In this document: in pieces, positions 30,701 through 49,700 of the stretch | Layout of the letters: each line of letters opens with the position of its first letter | How positions within the stretch are numbered: position 1 is the stretch's first letter | NCBI RefSeq assembly: GCF_000247815.1 | Contig: NC_021676.1 | Span: forward strand, 6,567,943-6,631,942 | Reading direction: 5' to 3' | DNA: 64,000 bases | Source of the DNA: Ficedula albicollis | Lineage: Eukaryota; Chordata; Aves; Passeriformes; Muscicapidae | Notes under the pieces: model-generated | Database searches by the model: none | Seen by the model: only the letters and a program-made list of their open reading frames with translations | What the model was told of the DNA's origin: nothing | Made by a program: the position numbers and the translations under genes

Positions 30701-33700
30701 GGCAAAAGAGCCACCAGACTGAGGAACTGGGCAGAATGCTTGGGGCAACATTAATTAGAGCAAATCATCTCATCTAGGACCAAACTGTGAGCAACATCCA
30801 CCACAAAAAAAAAAAAAAAAAAGCAAAACAAAACAAAAACCACCAAGCAAAAAACCCAACAAAAAAAATCCTAATTCTTTTTTATTGGCAGCAGATGTTC
30901 ATTTTTAAGGCAAAACAAATCTAGCTCCAATCCCAGAGCTGTGCTGGAGGCAAAAAAATCACTGTCTTTGGGAACAACATGATGCAAATAATTATTATTA
31001 TCCTTCAAAAATACTTTATTATCCCAAATGAACTTCCTATATTCCTGCCCTGAGCCTTGGTAGTAAATGAGATTTTTTGAGCCTGGTCAGGCTGTTTCTG
31101 GATCTGATGGGATCTGATAGCCTGGGCACTGGGTTGGTTTGCCTTCCAATGCAGCAGCATTAGGGATGCAATTTCAGCAAAACACATCAGTACAGACAGA
31201 AATGAAACTGGGGAAAGGCTCCTGTCCCCACTTTGTATGGGGAGAGGGAGCAGAGAAGGTGCTAGCAATGCTCAACACTGCAGATAGGAAAACAGGACAC
31301 CTGTCCCACCTTCCCCCTCAATCCCTTCTTCCTTCACATGAGCAGGAGAAACAAAGGCAAAACAAACCATTTGACAACTTGGCTTCACAAAGAAGCTGAG
31401 AATTAGTCAAGTGGTGAAGATGTTCCCATTTATAGCTGAGATGCCTGAATATACTGCTAAAAATCCGAGGTCTTTATTAGCTCTCTTAATCATAACAGTT
31501 CCCCTGGAGAATCAATATGCCTGCATCCTGCCCTGCAAGCTGTGCAAGACAGCAAAATGCTTACACTCTCCTGAATGGAAGGCAAATTAAGGCAAGTTAG
31601 TGCAATTCCGTTAAATAGAGCACAGGGCGTGTCAAATTCAATAATGGGGGAAAAAATTATATCCTGCCGCAGAAACACGAACATAAAGAGGAAAGGGACA
31701 CTGCATTAAATACTTTATTTGGAGTGCAGCCACTGCCATCTCCATGAGGGAACAGTCAGCATCAGTCACTGTTTGTCAGCACGAGCAACTGGTGTGTGCA
31801 ATTCCAGAACAGGGTGGGAAATGGAGACAAACAGTTAAATAACTGAACTGTGAAGAGGAGTTCAGGAATGGCAACGTACTGAGAAAGAAAAACTGTAATG
31901 GTAAGAACTAAAAGTCAATTCCTTTCCAGCCTTTAGGAGAAATTTGGTTTATTAACCTGAATGTGGAAGGTCTGAGCAGTGGACCACAGTTTAGAAGCAA
32001 ATTAAACTGTCCGAAATAGCCCAGAGGCACCCAGCCTACTGCAGCTCCCCACTGATGGAACTGTGGTAAATCCATCGTGGAAGTGATCCAGGCACTCCTT
32101 GCATTCTGAATTCTGCAGTGTTTGGCATGTATCACCAGTAAAAGGTCAAAATTAGCTGTGGAAGGAGAAGGAAGCTGCAAAAGGTTAAGGCCATTGATTA
32201 ATTGATCCCTTCATTCCTGTGGAAAACTGCCTGAGGCTGTGGCTGCAAAAATACATTGTCACAAAAATAGGAACAAAATCTGCTGCTCTGAAACTTGCTG
32301 CCATCATTTTTGTTAGTCATAAATTATTTCCTAACAGTACCCACAGTCTGAGCACCCCAGAATCACACTGATTGTGGTGTTCATCTTGGCCCCAAGTGTG
32401 GGTTTGAAATGGAAATTTCTTCTGCAGTGCTCTAAGAACTGGTCAAGAAACGTAGGAACAGCAAGAAATGGTCAAAATGGGGCTTTGAAAATCCCTCTTG
32501 CTGCTGAGAGCTACAAACACCAACTGCAGGTCACTGCAGAGTGGAAATCCTGGAGACAGGAGACCACCAAGGTCCCACAGCCTGCAGGGCACAGTATGGA
32601 TCAGACACAGACGGATGCAATGAAAGCATGTGGGAGTGATATAGAGGATATAAGATATAAGCCTTTATGCTCTGAAACCCCACTAATTGTGAAGTAACAA
32701 GCAGGAATTCCATTACTGGGGACACTCCCTGTACTTGTCCCTTAGGGTGTCCCATAAAGCAATTGGGTTTTTTCTCCAGCATATGCGTTAGATGGTCCAT
32801 TCATCTGATTTTATAAAGCAGTTAATCTGCTCTCATCTGCCAAGGAGACTTTTATGGCCTGTCGTGGAGAAGTGTCTTCAAGTGATAGACTATTGTGCTG
32901 TACAGCCAGACCTGGTTCCTGCAGAGCTCAGCCTGCGGCTTTTGGGAGGGTTTATTCCTATTTTTTTCCCTCTTGTGTCTGCATAAGTGACAGCTGCTCT
33001 CCACTTCCACAATTTGGCACTACTGAACTGGGCAGCATCAGCCAGTGCGGGCTGCTGGGGAAGTGAAACATCAATCAAGGACCAAGTGCATTAATTCAGC
33101 CCTTATTACCAGGGTGAATAGCAAATACCAGGGATGGGGAGCAGGGCAAGAGGTGCTTTTGATTTGCTGCGTGTGGAGCAAACCTGCATGCAGGGTTGGC
33201 TCCAGCACAGCCCCAGGCACAGCGCCCACACCCTGCCTGCTCTGGCCAGTCCCTCCCTGCTCTCCCAGCACTGCTCAGAGCAGCATTTGGTACCTGCTGC
33301 TGCCCCCTGCCCCATCCCTCAGGGACCCCAAAGAACAGTAGTCCTGCCCCAGTGCAGAAAGCCGACATCAGCAGCACATCTGGGCAAAGACACATCTCCA
33401 ACCCCCCTGCTCGGCACAGACTGGGAAGAGCCAAGCACTGGGAGTGGCTGGTACCACCTCAGGGGAGCAGACTGGGAACAGACCTGGGCCTGGGGTGGGG
33501 ATCACTGCTGAGCTCTGGTGGGACAGGGCAGCCTGTGAAACGCCTTTAGTCTTCAAACCAAGCTCTGGCTGCAGCCGTGCCTGGTGCTAAACCTGCCCTC
33601 ACTTGCTGTGCTCCTGCCTGGGCTCCATCCCAAGCCCGGGAGATCAGAAGCGTTCCTTTGCCCACCGCAGTGCGGGAGTGGGGCGGGAGGAGGCAGCGGG

Positions 33701-33720
33701 GGGTGGGCAGGGTCTGGGGG
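27721..33720. other. Intergenic region between EDA2R and GPR83L
   Basis: No coding exon, RNA gene or CR1 copy is recognised. An A-rich low-complexity stretch lies at 30805-30870. 30.9-32.8 kb is AT-richer and could hold conserved non-coding elements, but sequence alone does not show this. Confidence 0.35.
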
Positions 33721-34850
33721 GACAGGTGAGCCCTTTGGGGGACAGGTGAGCCCTTTGGGGTGCAGGTGAGCTCTTTGGGGTGCAGGTGAGCCCTTTGGGG
33801 GACAGGTGAGCTCTCTGGGGACAGATGAGCCCTTTAGGGGACAGGTGAGCCCTTTAGGGGACAGGTGAGCTCTTTGGGGGGCAGGTGAGCCCTTTGGGGG
33901 ACAGGTGAGCTCTCTGGGGGGCAGGCAGGTTGTCTCCACAGCCAGTGAGAGGGCAGAGCTGTGTGCCCCGGCTCCAGGGAAAGACTTTGCTGCTGCCTGG
34001 GGCACAGGGTGGCCGCGCATCACCTCCCAGGCGGGAATTCGGGGTGTGCCTTTCAGGGGGACAGGTGAGCTCTTTGGGGTGCAGGTGAGCCCTTTGGGGG
34101 ACAGGTGAGCTCTTTGGGGACAGATGAGCCCTTTAGGGGACAGGTGAGCCCTTTAGGGGACAGGTGAGCTCTTTGGGGGGCAGGTGAGCTCTTTGGGGGA
34201 CAGGTGAGCCCTTTGGGGACAGGTGAGCTCTTGGGGGACAGGTGAGCTCTTTGGGGTGCAGGTGAGCCCTTTGGGGGACAGGTGAGCTCTTTGGGGACAG
34301 ATGAGCCCTTTAGGGGACAGGTGAGCCCTTTAGGGGACAGGTGAGCTCTTTGGGGGGCAGGTGAGCCCTTTGGGGGACAGGTGAGCTCTCTGGGGGGCAG
34401 GTGAGCCCTTTGGGGGACAGGTGAGCTCTCTGGGGGGCAGGTGAGCCCTTTGGGGGACAGGTGAGCTCTCTGGGGGGCAGGTGAGCCCTTTGGGGGACAG
34501 GTGAGCTCTCTGGGGGGCAGGTGAGCCCTTTGGGGGACAGGTGAGCTCTCTGGGGGGCAGGTGAGCCCTTTGGGGGACAGGTGAGCTCTCTGGGGGGCAG
34601 GTGAGCCCTTTGGGGGACAGGTGAGCTCTCTGGGGGGCAGGTGAGCCCTTTGGGGGACAGGTGAGCTCTCTGGGGGGCAGGTGAGCCCTTTGGGGGACAG
34701 GTGAGCTCTCTGGGGGGCAGGTGAGCCCTTTGGGGGACAGGTGAGCTCTCTGGGGGGCAGGTGAGCCCTTTGGGGGACAGGTGAGCTCTCTGGGGGGCAG
34801 GTGAGCCCTTTTGGGGACAGGTGAGCTCTTTGGGGGGCAGGCAGGTTGTC
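33719..34850. repeat. 20/40-bp minisatellite with CAGGTGAG in every unit
   Basis: Two blocks: 33719-33928 and 34056-34846. Basic 20-mer GTGAGCCCTTTGGGGGACAG alternates with GTGAGCTCTCTGGGGGGCAG, giving a clean 40-bp dimer from about 34360 to 34800. About 50 units in all. Each junction reads CAGGTGAG, which is both a consensus 5' splice site and contains CAGGTG. The - strand frames of Leu-Thr-Cys-Pro-Pro type are spurious. Confidence 0.95.
33921..34055. repeat. 135-bp flank duplicated at 34837-34971
   Basis: GCAGGCAGGTTGTCTCCACA through GGGTGTGCCTTTCA recurs exactly 916 bp downstream with one G/C difference that I see (CCCAGGCGGG versus CCCACGCGGG). The minisatellite and its unique flank were therefore duplicated as one block. 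Confidence 0.93.
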
Positions 34851-34971
34851 TCCACAGCCAGTGAGAGGGCAGAGCTGTGTGCCCCGGCTCCAGGGAAAGA
34901 CTTTGCTGCTGCCTGGGGCACAGGGTGGCCGCGCATCACCTCCCACGCGGGAATTCGGGGTGTGCCTTTCA
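34837..34971. repeat. Second copy of the 135-bp flank
   Basis: Partner of 33921-34055, lying at the right edge of the 20/40-bp array. It continues into unique sequence (ACATCCAGCC), which marks the duplication boundary. Confidence 0.93.
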
Positions 34972-35199
34972 CATCCAGCCTCCCAGGTACGCGCCAGGCT
35001 CCTTCCTCGCTCTTCCTCTCCTGGTCTGTGAGTGACCTAAGGTGCTGAGTTACTTCTCAGTGCAAGGTGATGGTTTGACACTGGCCCACCTACACCCCCA
35101 CTGCCAGGGCTAAAGCTGGATTTAACTGAGGACATTCCCCCGATCCCTGCAGCGTGCTTTGGCCAGCCCCTCCGTACTGTTTTCCACTTGAAGAGCTAA

Positions 35200-35560
35200 G
35201 TGATGATAATTGTATTCTGTTTCTCCTTCCTGAGCTAATTTTCTGACTCATTGTGGGGGTTTTTCTGCTAGCTTTTTGTTAATCTAGTTGGCATGTTGTG
35301 GTTTCTTTGTTCATTATGTGGTGGGGCTATATAAGAGTATTTGTCTCTGGAATTCAGGTATCCCCTGCGCTGTGTTCCCTGTTATCGTCTTCATCAGCAA
35401 CTCTGCTGAAGGCACTCTGCTGCATTTGGCATGAGCTAAGCTTAATAAATTCGGGCTGTTAATCACTCAGACATGTCTCGCTGGATCTTTGCACACTGAT
35501 TTGTGTGTGCTCAAATAGTTTCCCGGGAGTAGACTTGCGGTGACTCAGTATTTCAACAAT
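35200..35560 (+). mobile_element. LTR-like segment (possible solo LTR of an endogenous retrovirus)
   Basis: TATATAA at 35328-35334 is followed 116 bp later by AATAAA at 35444-35449 and then a short U5-like stretch, the spacing expected of a retroviral LTR (U3-R-U5). No gag, pol or env remnants flank it. Exact termini, TG...CA ends and target-site duplication could not be fixed by eye. A cellular promoter is the alternative. Confidence 0.4.
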
Positions 35561-37739
35561 CTGCCCTGCAAACTCTCCCTCGGGGTTCTGCCTCCCGGGG
35601 GGCTTCGCCTGCCGCCGAGGGCACGGGGGAGGGCTGGCTCAGCAGAGAGGGAGAAGGAGGGGTCTGCTCGTGGCAGAGGATTCTCCCACCCCACACTCCT
35701 GTCCGGTGCCAGCCTCCTGCGTGCAGGGACCAAACTGCAGCAGAAACGCAGCTCCTGCCCCCCAGGCACTGCCCATGCCCTGGTCAAACCACTCGCAGGT
35801 CATGTTTTTAAACAGATGTTGTGCACTCTATGTCTGCCTGAGAGCTGCTGGGAGTCAGGGCATCCTCAGGTGATACGGGAGCCTTGAGGCGCCGGGCAAA
35901 GCGTGCGAGGCTCTGAACCTCACTCGGGCATTGATAATTATCAGCCCAGATAGCTGAGCCGTTGCGGAGATTCGATACAGTCAGCTCTCACATCCTGCCC
36001 ATTTAGGGCAGAAAAATTCAGCAACGAGGAGATGCTGCGATTGACAGATCCAAGGAAAACCAGCCAGGTTATTTCTGACAGCAAGAGACAGCTAACTACA
36101 GGGATTAGCAGAAGATCAAGGGAGTGTGGAGAGACCCCTTTGGAGTAAGGGCATTGATTCCACCAGAAAAAGGTACCAGCCATTTAAAGGAAGAAAGGAA
36201 GGAAAACAAACCTAAGAAATATTAAAGACAACACATGGCAGTTTGAGAGCTGCTCACACAAAGCTAGTGAGGAGCGAGGAACAGTAAAAAAACAAGTGAT
36301 AGCTTCTCTTAATAATTAAATTAGATGGTTCTTATTAATTAGAGAAGATTTTGACATTTTGAAAAACTCACAATGATGTTTTTTGACTGAAAACAAGCCC
36401 TGCTGTACACTGAGGGAGGACAGCACTGGCACCCAGCACAGACAGCTTTGAATTCCTATGTTCAATAACTGTGAGCTCCAAGCAAAGTGGCTCAGGGACC
36501 AAGTATTCACCCATTCCTGCTGCCACTCCTCGTGTCCTGCTGTGCTCTTCTGGTGCAGGCATTGCAGTCCACACCCCAGGTGCCCAACTGGGGTCAAGTG
36601 GCCTGTAGCACGGACCCCCCTCCTTTCTGTCCTTTACCCTCTCACTGCACAAAGGGAAAATAACAAACAAACAAAATAATCAGTCCTTAGCTTCCCTTCT
36701 TTGGTCTGGCTTATCCTCCCCCACAAAGGTGGTGGGAGTATGTCCTTATTCCCTCAAGCCACCCAAGCTCCCCACTGCCTCTCTGGGTAGAAGATCTGTC
36801 TGGGCTATCACCAGGACAGACCAGGAGCCCCCCAGCAGACATGGTTGCCCTTGGGCTACTGAAATCCACATTTGCACCAACTAGACAGCCCCAGAGTCCT
36901 TGGTTGCTCCTCACAGACATCCCTTCTGGCCCTTTCTTGACCTCCTGTTGCTTAAATGAGGCTTTTATAGCAGCTAGTAACAATGCAGAACAATTCCATT
37001 CTTCAGTGAGTGGATGCTACAGCCCTGATGAAATATTTTGTGGCCTTTTGTAAAGTGCCAGTGTAGCTCTTTACTGAATTAATATATTTATAATAAAAAG
37101 AACTTCTCAGTGGACTACATTAATCTGTCATCGTGCCATCTGAGCCTACAGCCATTGCTCCTGGGGTGCACCCCTGCTCCCCTGCTTAGGGGCTGGCTTC
37201 CAGCTGCTGTGGGTGGAATAGAGGCAGGACAAGAGGAGCAGAATCTGAGAGCAAAATTGCTGTTAACAATCCTTACCTCTGTTGGAGGCTTTGCTATACA
37301 CTAACTGGTGAGGCTCCCTGTGGATGGAGTTCACTGCATGTCCGAGCCCTTCCTTCAAACACCTGAATCATCACGGATTTGCTTCTGCTGCTGTGCAGAG
37401 CCCCACATTATAGCACAGGTTACAGGCCAGGGACAGAAACCCAGATCCACTCCCTCTGATAGCAATAAATGGGAAAACCTGAAAGCAGATCAGCATGTCT
37501 GAGAAGCTCCATGTCCCCTGTACATATTCCTGCCCCCTGAGCCAGCTGCAGCGTGGGTTTTACTGCTAGAGTGCTGGGGAGGCTGTGCCCACCGTGCCAA
37601 GCAGAGGAAGGGCTACAGTAAGACAAGCCAAAAGCCAGCAGTAAAACAGCAGAGCAGCAATGCTGGCTCCTGAGGAGAGACTGGGAGAGGCCCTGGGATC
37701 CTCCCAGAGCCAGGCAAGTCCCCTTAGCCCCTTAGTGGC
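35561..37739. other. Intergenic / 3' flank of GPR83L
   Basis: No coding exon recognised. Part adjoining 37740 is presumably the 3' UTR of GPR83L on the - strand. I found no unambiguous canonical polyadenylation hexamer on that strand; an AGTAAA variant lies near 37557. Confidence 0.35.
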
Positions 37740-43889
<6,150 letters not shown>

Positions 43890-44081
43890 CCCGCACTGCA
43901 CACCCCGCACTGCACACCGCACACCCTGCACCACACACCGCACACCCTGCACTGCACACGCACACACCCCGCACCGCACACCCCGCACACCCTGCACTGC
44001 ACACCCACACACCCCGCACCGCACACCCTGCACCACACCCCGCGCACCCTGCACTGCACACGCACACACCCCGCACCGCAC

Positions 44082-44331
<250 letters not shown>

Positions 44332-44444
44332 TGCGGCTCCCGGGCTGCACACCCCGCATTGCACACCCCGCACACCCTGCACTGCACACCCACACACCCC
44401 GCACCGCACACCCTGCACCACACACCGCACACCCTGCACCCCAC

Positions 44445-44581
<137 letters not shown>

Positions 44582-45240
44582 CACACCGCACACCCTGCAC
44601 TGCACACCCCGCACCGCACACCCTGCACTGCACACCCACACACCCCACACCGCACACCCCGCACCACACACCCCGCACCGCACACCCTGCACACCCTGCA
44701 CCGCACATCCACACACCCCGCACCGCACACATACCACTCACAATGCACTGCACACCCACACACCCCGCACCGCACACCCCGCACCACACACCCCGCACCG
44801 CACACCCTGCACACCCTGCACCGCACATCCACACACCCCGCACCGCACACATGCCACTCACAACACACCCCGCACCGCACACCCCGCACCGCACACACTC
44901 CACTCACAACACACCCCGCACCGCACACTGCCCGCACCGCACACCCCACACACTTTCCGCACCGCACCCCTGCACTGCACACACCCCGCGCACCTTGCAC
45001 ACCCCTCTCACCGCGCACCCCGCGCACTCTCCGCGCTGCACCGCGCACCCCGCACCCCTCTCACCCCGCGCACTCTCTGCACTGCACACATCCCGCACCC
45101 CGCACCCCTCTCTCCGCCCGCACCCCCCTCACTGTGCATCCCGCATCCCGCGCACCCCTCTCGCCTCGCATCCCTCTCACCCCGTGCACCCTCCGCCCCG
45201 CACCCCGCACCCCTCTCACCGTGCACCCCTCTCACCGTGC

Positions 45241-45820
<580 letters not shown>

Positions 45821-46199
45821 CACACCCTGCACTGCACACCCACACACCCCGCACCGCACACCCTGCACCACACACCGCACACCCTGCACTGCACACCCAC
45901 ACACCCCGCACCGCACACCCCGCACCACACACCCCGCACCGCACACCCTGCACACCCTGCACCGCACATCCACACACCCCGCACCGCACACATGCCACTC
46001 ACAACACACCCCGCACCGCACACCCCGCACCGCACACACTCCACTCACAACACACCCCGCACGGCACACTGCCCGCACCGCACACCCCACACACTTTCCG
46101 CACCGCACCCCTGCACTGCACACACCCCGCGCACCTTGCACACCCCTCTCACCGTGCACCCCTCTCACCCCGCACCCCTCTCACCCCGCACCCCTCTCC

Positions 46200-46520
46200 C
46201 CTCTCACCCCCGGCGCTCCCGCACGTGCAGTGGGCGGGGACGGAGCCGCCGCTCGGGGCGGGGTTTCTCCATTCATAAAACGGCCCGGGGGTCGTTAATA
46301 ACCGGGGTTAATTAGTGCCGGGTTCCCGGTGCGCACACGCACCCGCCGGTGCCGCGGCCGCTGCCGCGCTACCCGGGGGGAGCTGCGGAGCCGGGCTGAG
46401 CAGCGCTGCGGGGCCGGGGCGCTGGCGAGCGGGCACGGAGCATCCGCGCTCGCAGAGACCCCGGCACTGCCTCAACGGGAAAAGGGGAGAGCCATCCTCA
46501 CAATCTCTCCCGGCTCCTGG
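46200..46520. promoter_or_regulatory. CpG island, candidate promoter
   Basis: Dense CG dinucleotides, GC-box-like GGGCGGGG and CGGGGCGGGG at about 46231-46263, and a TATA-like CATAAAA at 46274-46280 on the + strand. It lies 2.8 kb upstream of the GPR83L start codon (- strand), so it may drive GPR83L. The TATA-like motif, however, points towards the + strand, where no gene is recognised. Orientation is unresolved. Confidence 0.5.
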
Positions 46521-46683
46521 TGAAGTTTCAGTGCTTGTTTTTGATGTGTTTTTCTCACTATCCCTTTGATAGATGCTGACACAGAAGAAGACAGTTTAAG
46601 TTTCAAAGACTTCAGGCAACATAATTTTAGGCTATATAGTATCACCTTTCTCATTTTGCATTCGGGATGTGCCACTTATTCCT

Positions 46684-46711
46684 TACACATATATATATGT
46701 ATATATATATA
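46684..46711. repeat. (TA)n microsatellite
   Basis: Short alternating AT tract, about 28 bp with one G interruption. Confidence 0.85.
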
Positions 46712-49700
46712 GGCAGTTTTTTCCTGTCCATTTCCAGTCACCTGCACGATCTCCTTCCCTTCTCCACGGCTCTGTTCTCTCTGTCCATGTCCATGCTGTG
46801 GCCAGGCCATGCAAGGACTAAGGCAGGGGAGTAACTACAGGGTGGAGAACACATGGGACAGGAGACATAGAGAATGTGCCTCTTGCCAGACTCCAAATTC
46901 TGCTTCTGAGTAAAAAGGTCCCATGCTGACATGTGGAGACAAGAATTCACTTTTATTGTCAGGCTGGGATTTAACAGCCCAGTCCAGTTCCATAAACAGC
47001 TCTGGTCATCCTGTGTATTCCAATGATAACAACACTTCTATTTTCCAAATTATCTAATTTTTTTTCCTAATTCCAATTAATAATGCATTTTAAAATGTTA
47101 TTCACAAGTGCCCTGGTGTCTGTCCTGGTCCCTGGCATTTGTAATCCACATCAGGGCATATAAACCACGATGACAGGCTAAATGTTAGATTTTTCCTAAT
47201 TTTGGGGCTATTTGCCATGGAGAAACTGGGTATCCCAGTTTGCACTGTCTCAGGCATAGGTTTTTGGAGAGACTAATGAAGATCTTCCTGGCAAATAGTA
47301 GAAAAAGAGTCCAGATGAATACAGAAATTCCTTCTGCAAGAGGAAAGAGTTGTATATTTGGTGTGTATTTCCAAGGAACTGGTTCTTTGCTCGGAATTTT
47401 GTATTTATGGATTCACAGGTCTAAGAGATGCACGGGTTCCTGACTGTGGCAGAACTCCAGTTGTTTTCAGCAGAAGCAGAACGAGCTTTGCTTTTGCTCT
47501 CTGGAGTTTCTTGCCTGAGGGCTACAGAAAACACACACTGGATGTTTATTACCACTATAGCAAGATGATCTGGGAGGCTTCTGCTATTTTTCAGTCCCCC
47601 TGAAGCCATTCTCACTGTGGCTGTGAGATTCTTGTGCATCCAAAGAGCCATTTCATTACCATCCCTTGCTGTTCTTGCTGGCATACACCAACACTGGCTT
47701 TAGAGCTGCAAGCTCAGAAGAGGAGAGCTTTGAGTTTAATCTAATCATATTTCCAGTAAAATCCCAGGCATGTTAGCTTTCTCCAGGTGCAAATTATCGA
47801 ACTGTGGGTACGTGCTGGAACTTCCTGAAACACTCAGGCTCCTCACTGGCTAAGGAGTGAAGACCTGATCCCTTAGACAGCAATAATCCCAACCAGCCTC
47901 TCCTGCCCTCGCACCCCCGATGGAGCTGCCAGTCCCGTGTGTTCCATGTCATTAGACAAGTCTCTGATGGATGCTTGTCTGGTTTTTATCTGTCAGAAAA
48001 CACTTCAGGAGCAGGAATTGTTGTGTTGTGGAATAAAATTGTTAGAGTTTCCTCCCCGTCCTCCTTGAGCAAAATTCCAATTACCTGCCTGTCTCTGAGG
48101 AGACTCTGCATGCTGGAGGTATTAAAGGTATTCAGTGTCTTTCCTTCTTGTGTCTTAAATGCCAGAAAGTCCTTTTGTTTCCTGGAGGGCTGGCTTCCCT
48201 CTGGAGAGAAGAATTAATAAGAGTGCAGATACACAGGCACCACAGGCTTTGGAGCTGAGAAGCTGCAGAACTCCTCTTTTTGCTCTCACATATTGGTGTC
48301 TGTTAGATTTTAGGGCACAGAAAGTATAGCTGATCCCCTGAAATATAAATTGCCAAGTTTTACATTGCATGTGCTACTAATGTGCACAGCCCAGACAAGT
48401 GTTACAACCCTGCTTGGGTTTGCCTGAGGTGGCAGCAGGGTGAGAGCTTTGGCACCAGGCACTTCCACCTGAGTCTGGCTCTCTGAGTGCTTCTGGAACT
48501 TCTCTCCCACCTGAGCTTTCAGCAGCCCCACAGAGACTTTCAGGATCCTCTCACCTGGCATGGACACACCAGATTTTTAAAAAATGGACGTTGCACATCT
48601 GAAACAGAAACTACAACCAAATTTTAAATTCATCTTCCAACTTAAATTAAAATTCAGGGGGCAGGAATTGGGAAGTGCAAATAGTAATCCATGACAATCA
48701 AAGCTCAGTTTCCCTAGGGTCAGAGTATGATCTGGCATTAGTTGCCACTGGGAGGGGAACAGTTCTTTCATGTGTATTTGGTCAGGCCAGAGCCTTCCAT
48801 TATCATATGCTCTGACTGGCTCTGAGATTCAACACAGGTGAGTGGGTGGAGGGGCAGCTTGTACAAAATGGGTTTCAAAAGGAGAAAGAAGAAAATGCCA
48901 TAGCAATTGCAAATGAAGTCCTGTGAACAGTTACAATTTAGACTTTATTATTCAAAATACAAATGGCAATTACATAATAGCTGCTAATAATGCAACTTCA
49001 GGGTAGCTGGAAAAGAAAAGCTTTCTTGTAAGATTTGGGTGACAGAACAAAGAGAACTACCATTGTATCTATCTATTACAATCTACCATTGCAACTGTTC
49101 CCCCTCCCTGCTCTGATGGGCTTTGTCTAGCAACCCACCGGGGCTGAATCTTCAGACTTCTTCTTCTTCTTTATTCTTAGAAAAACAGTCATACAGAATG
49201 ACTGACTGCACACCCAGTTCCTATCTGATTGCTGGCCCCCTGATTTTCAATGGGATGTGAAACCCTAGCAGATGACAGCTACAGCCAGCTCCTACCTGTG
49301 CTGTCCTACCAGCTCTGAGTGCTCCAGCCCGGCCATGGCTTGGGCCATCCAAGTCTGCCCTTCGCTTTGGTGCAGCCCATCTGTGTGGGAATTCAACCCA
49401 TCAATGTGCATTGTCCTGTGCTGGGGTGAGCTCTCAGCCTCAGAAGCCTCTGAGACTTGAACACTCCTTACAGTGTGTTTTCTTTTTAGGAGGTTCTTCT
49501 TGCCCCTCTGCGTGGTAGTCAAGACATAAAAACAAGCAAACTAACTAACTAACTGAAAAAAAAATCCTGTTTTCCTTACCAGAAAACTCTTCACTAGTGA
49601 AAGGGTCTTGGCAAAGAGTGGAAGGGGTAAGTCACTTTCTGTGTGTGGTGTGCATGGGGGCTGATACTGGGGATATTAATTCCCCCATCCCTGCCTGCAG

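Noticed and set aside
33553..34972. Leu-Thr-Cys-Pro-Pro repeat proteins on the - strand
   Set aside because: Translation of the 20/40-bp array, which lacks stops in that frame.
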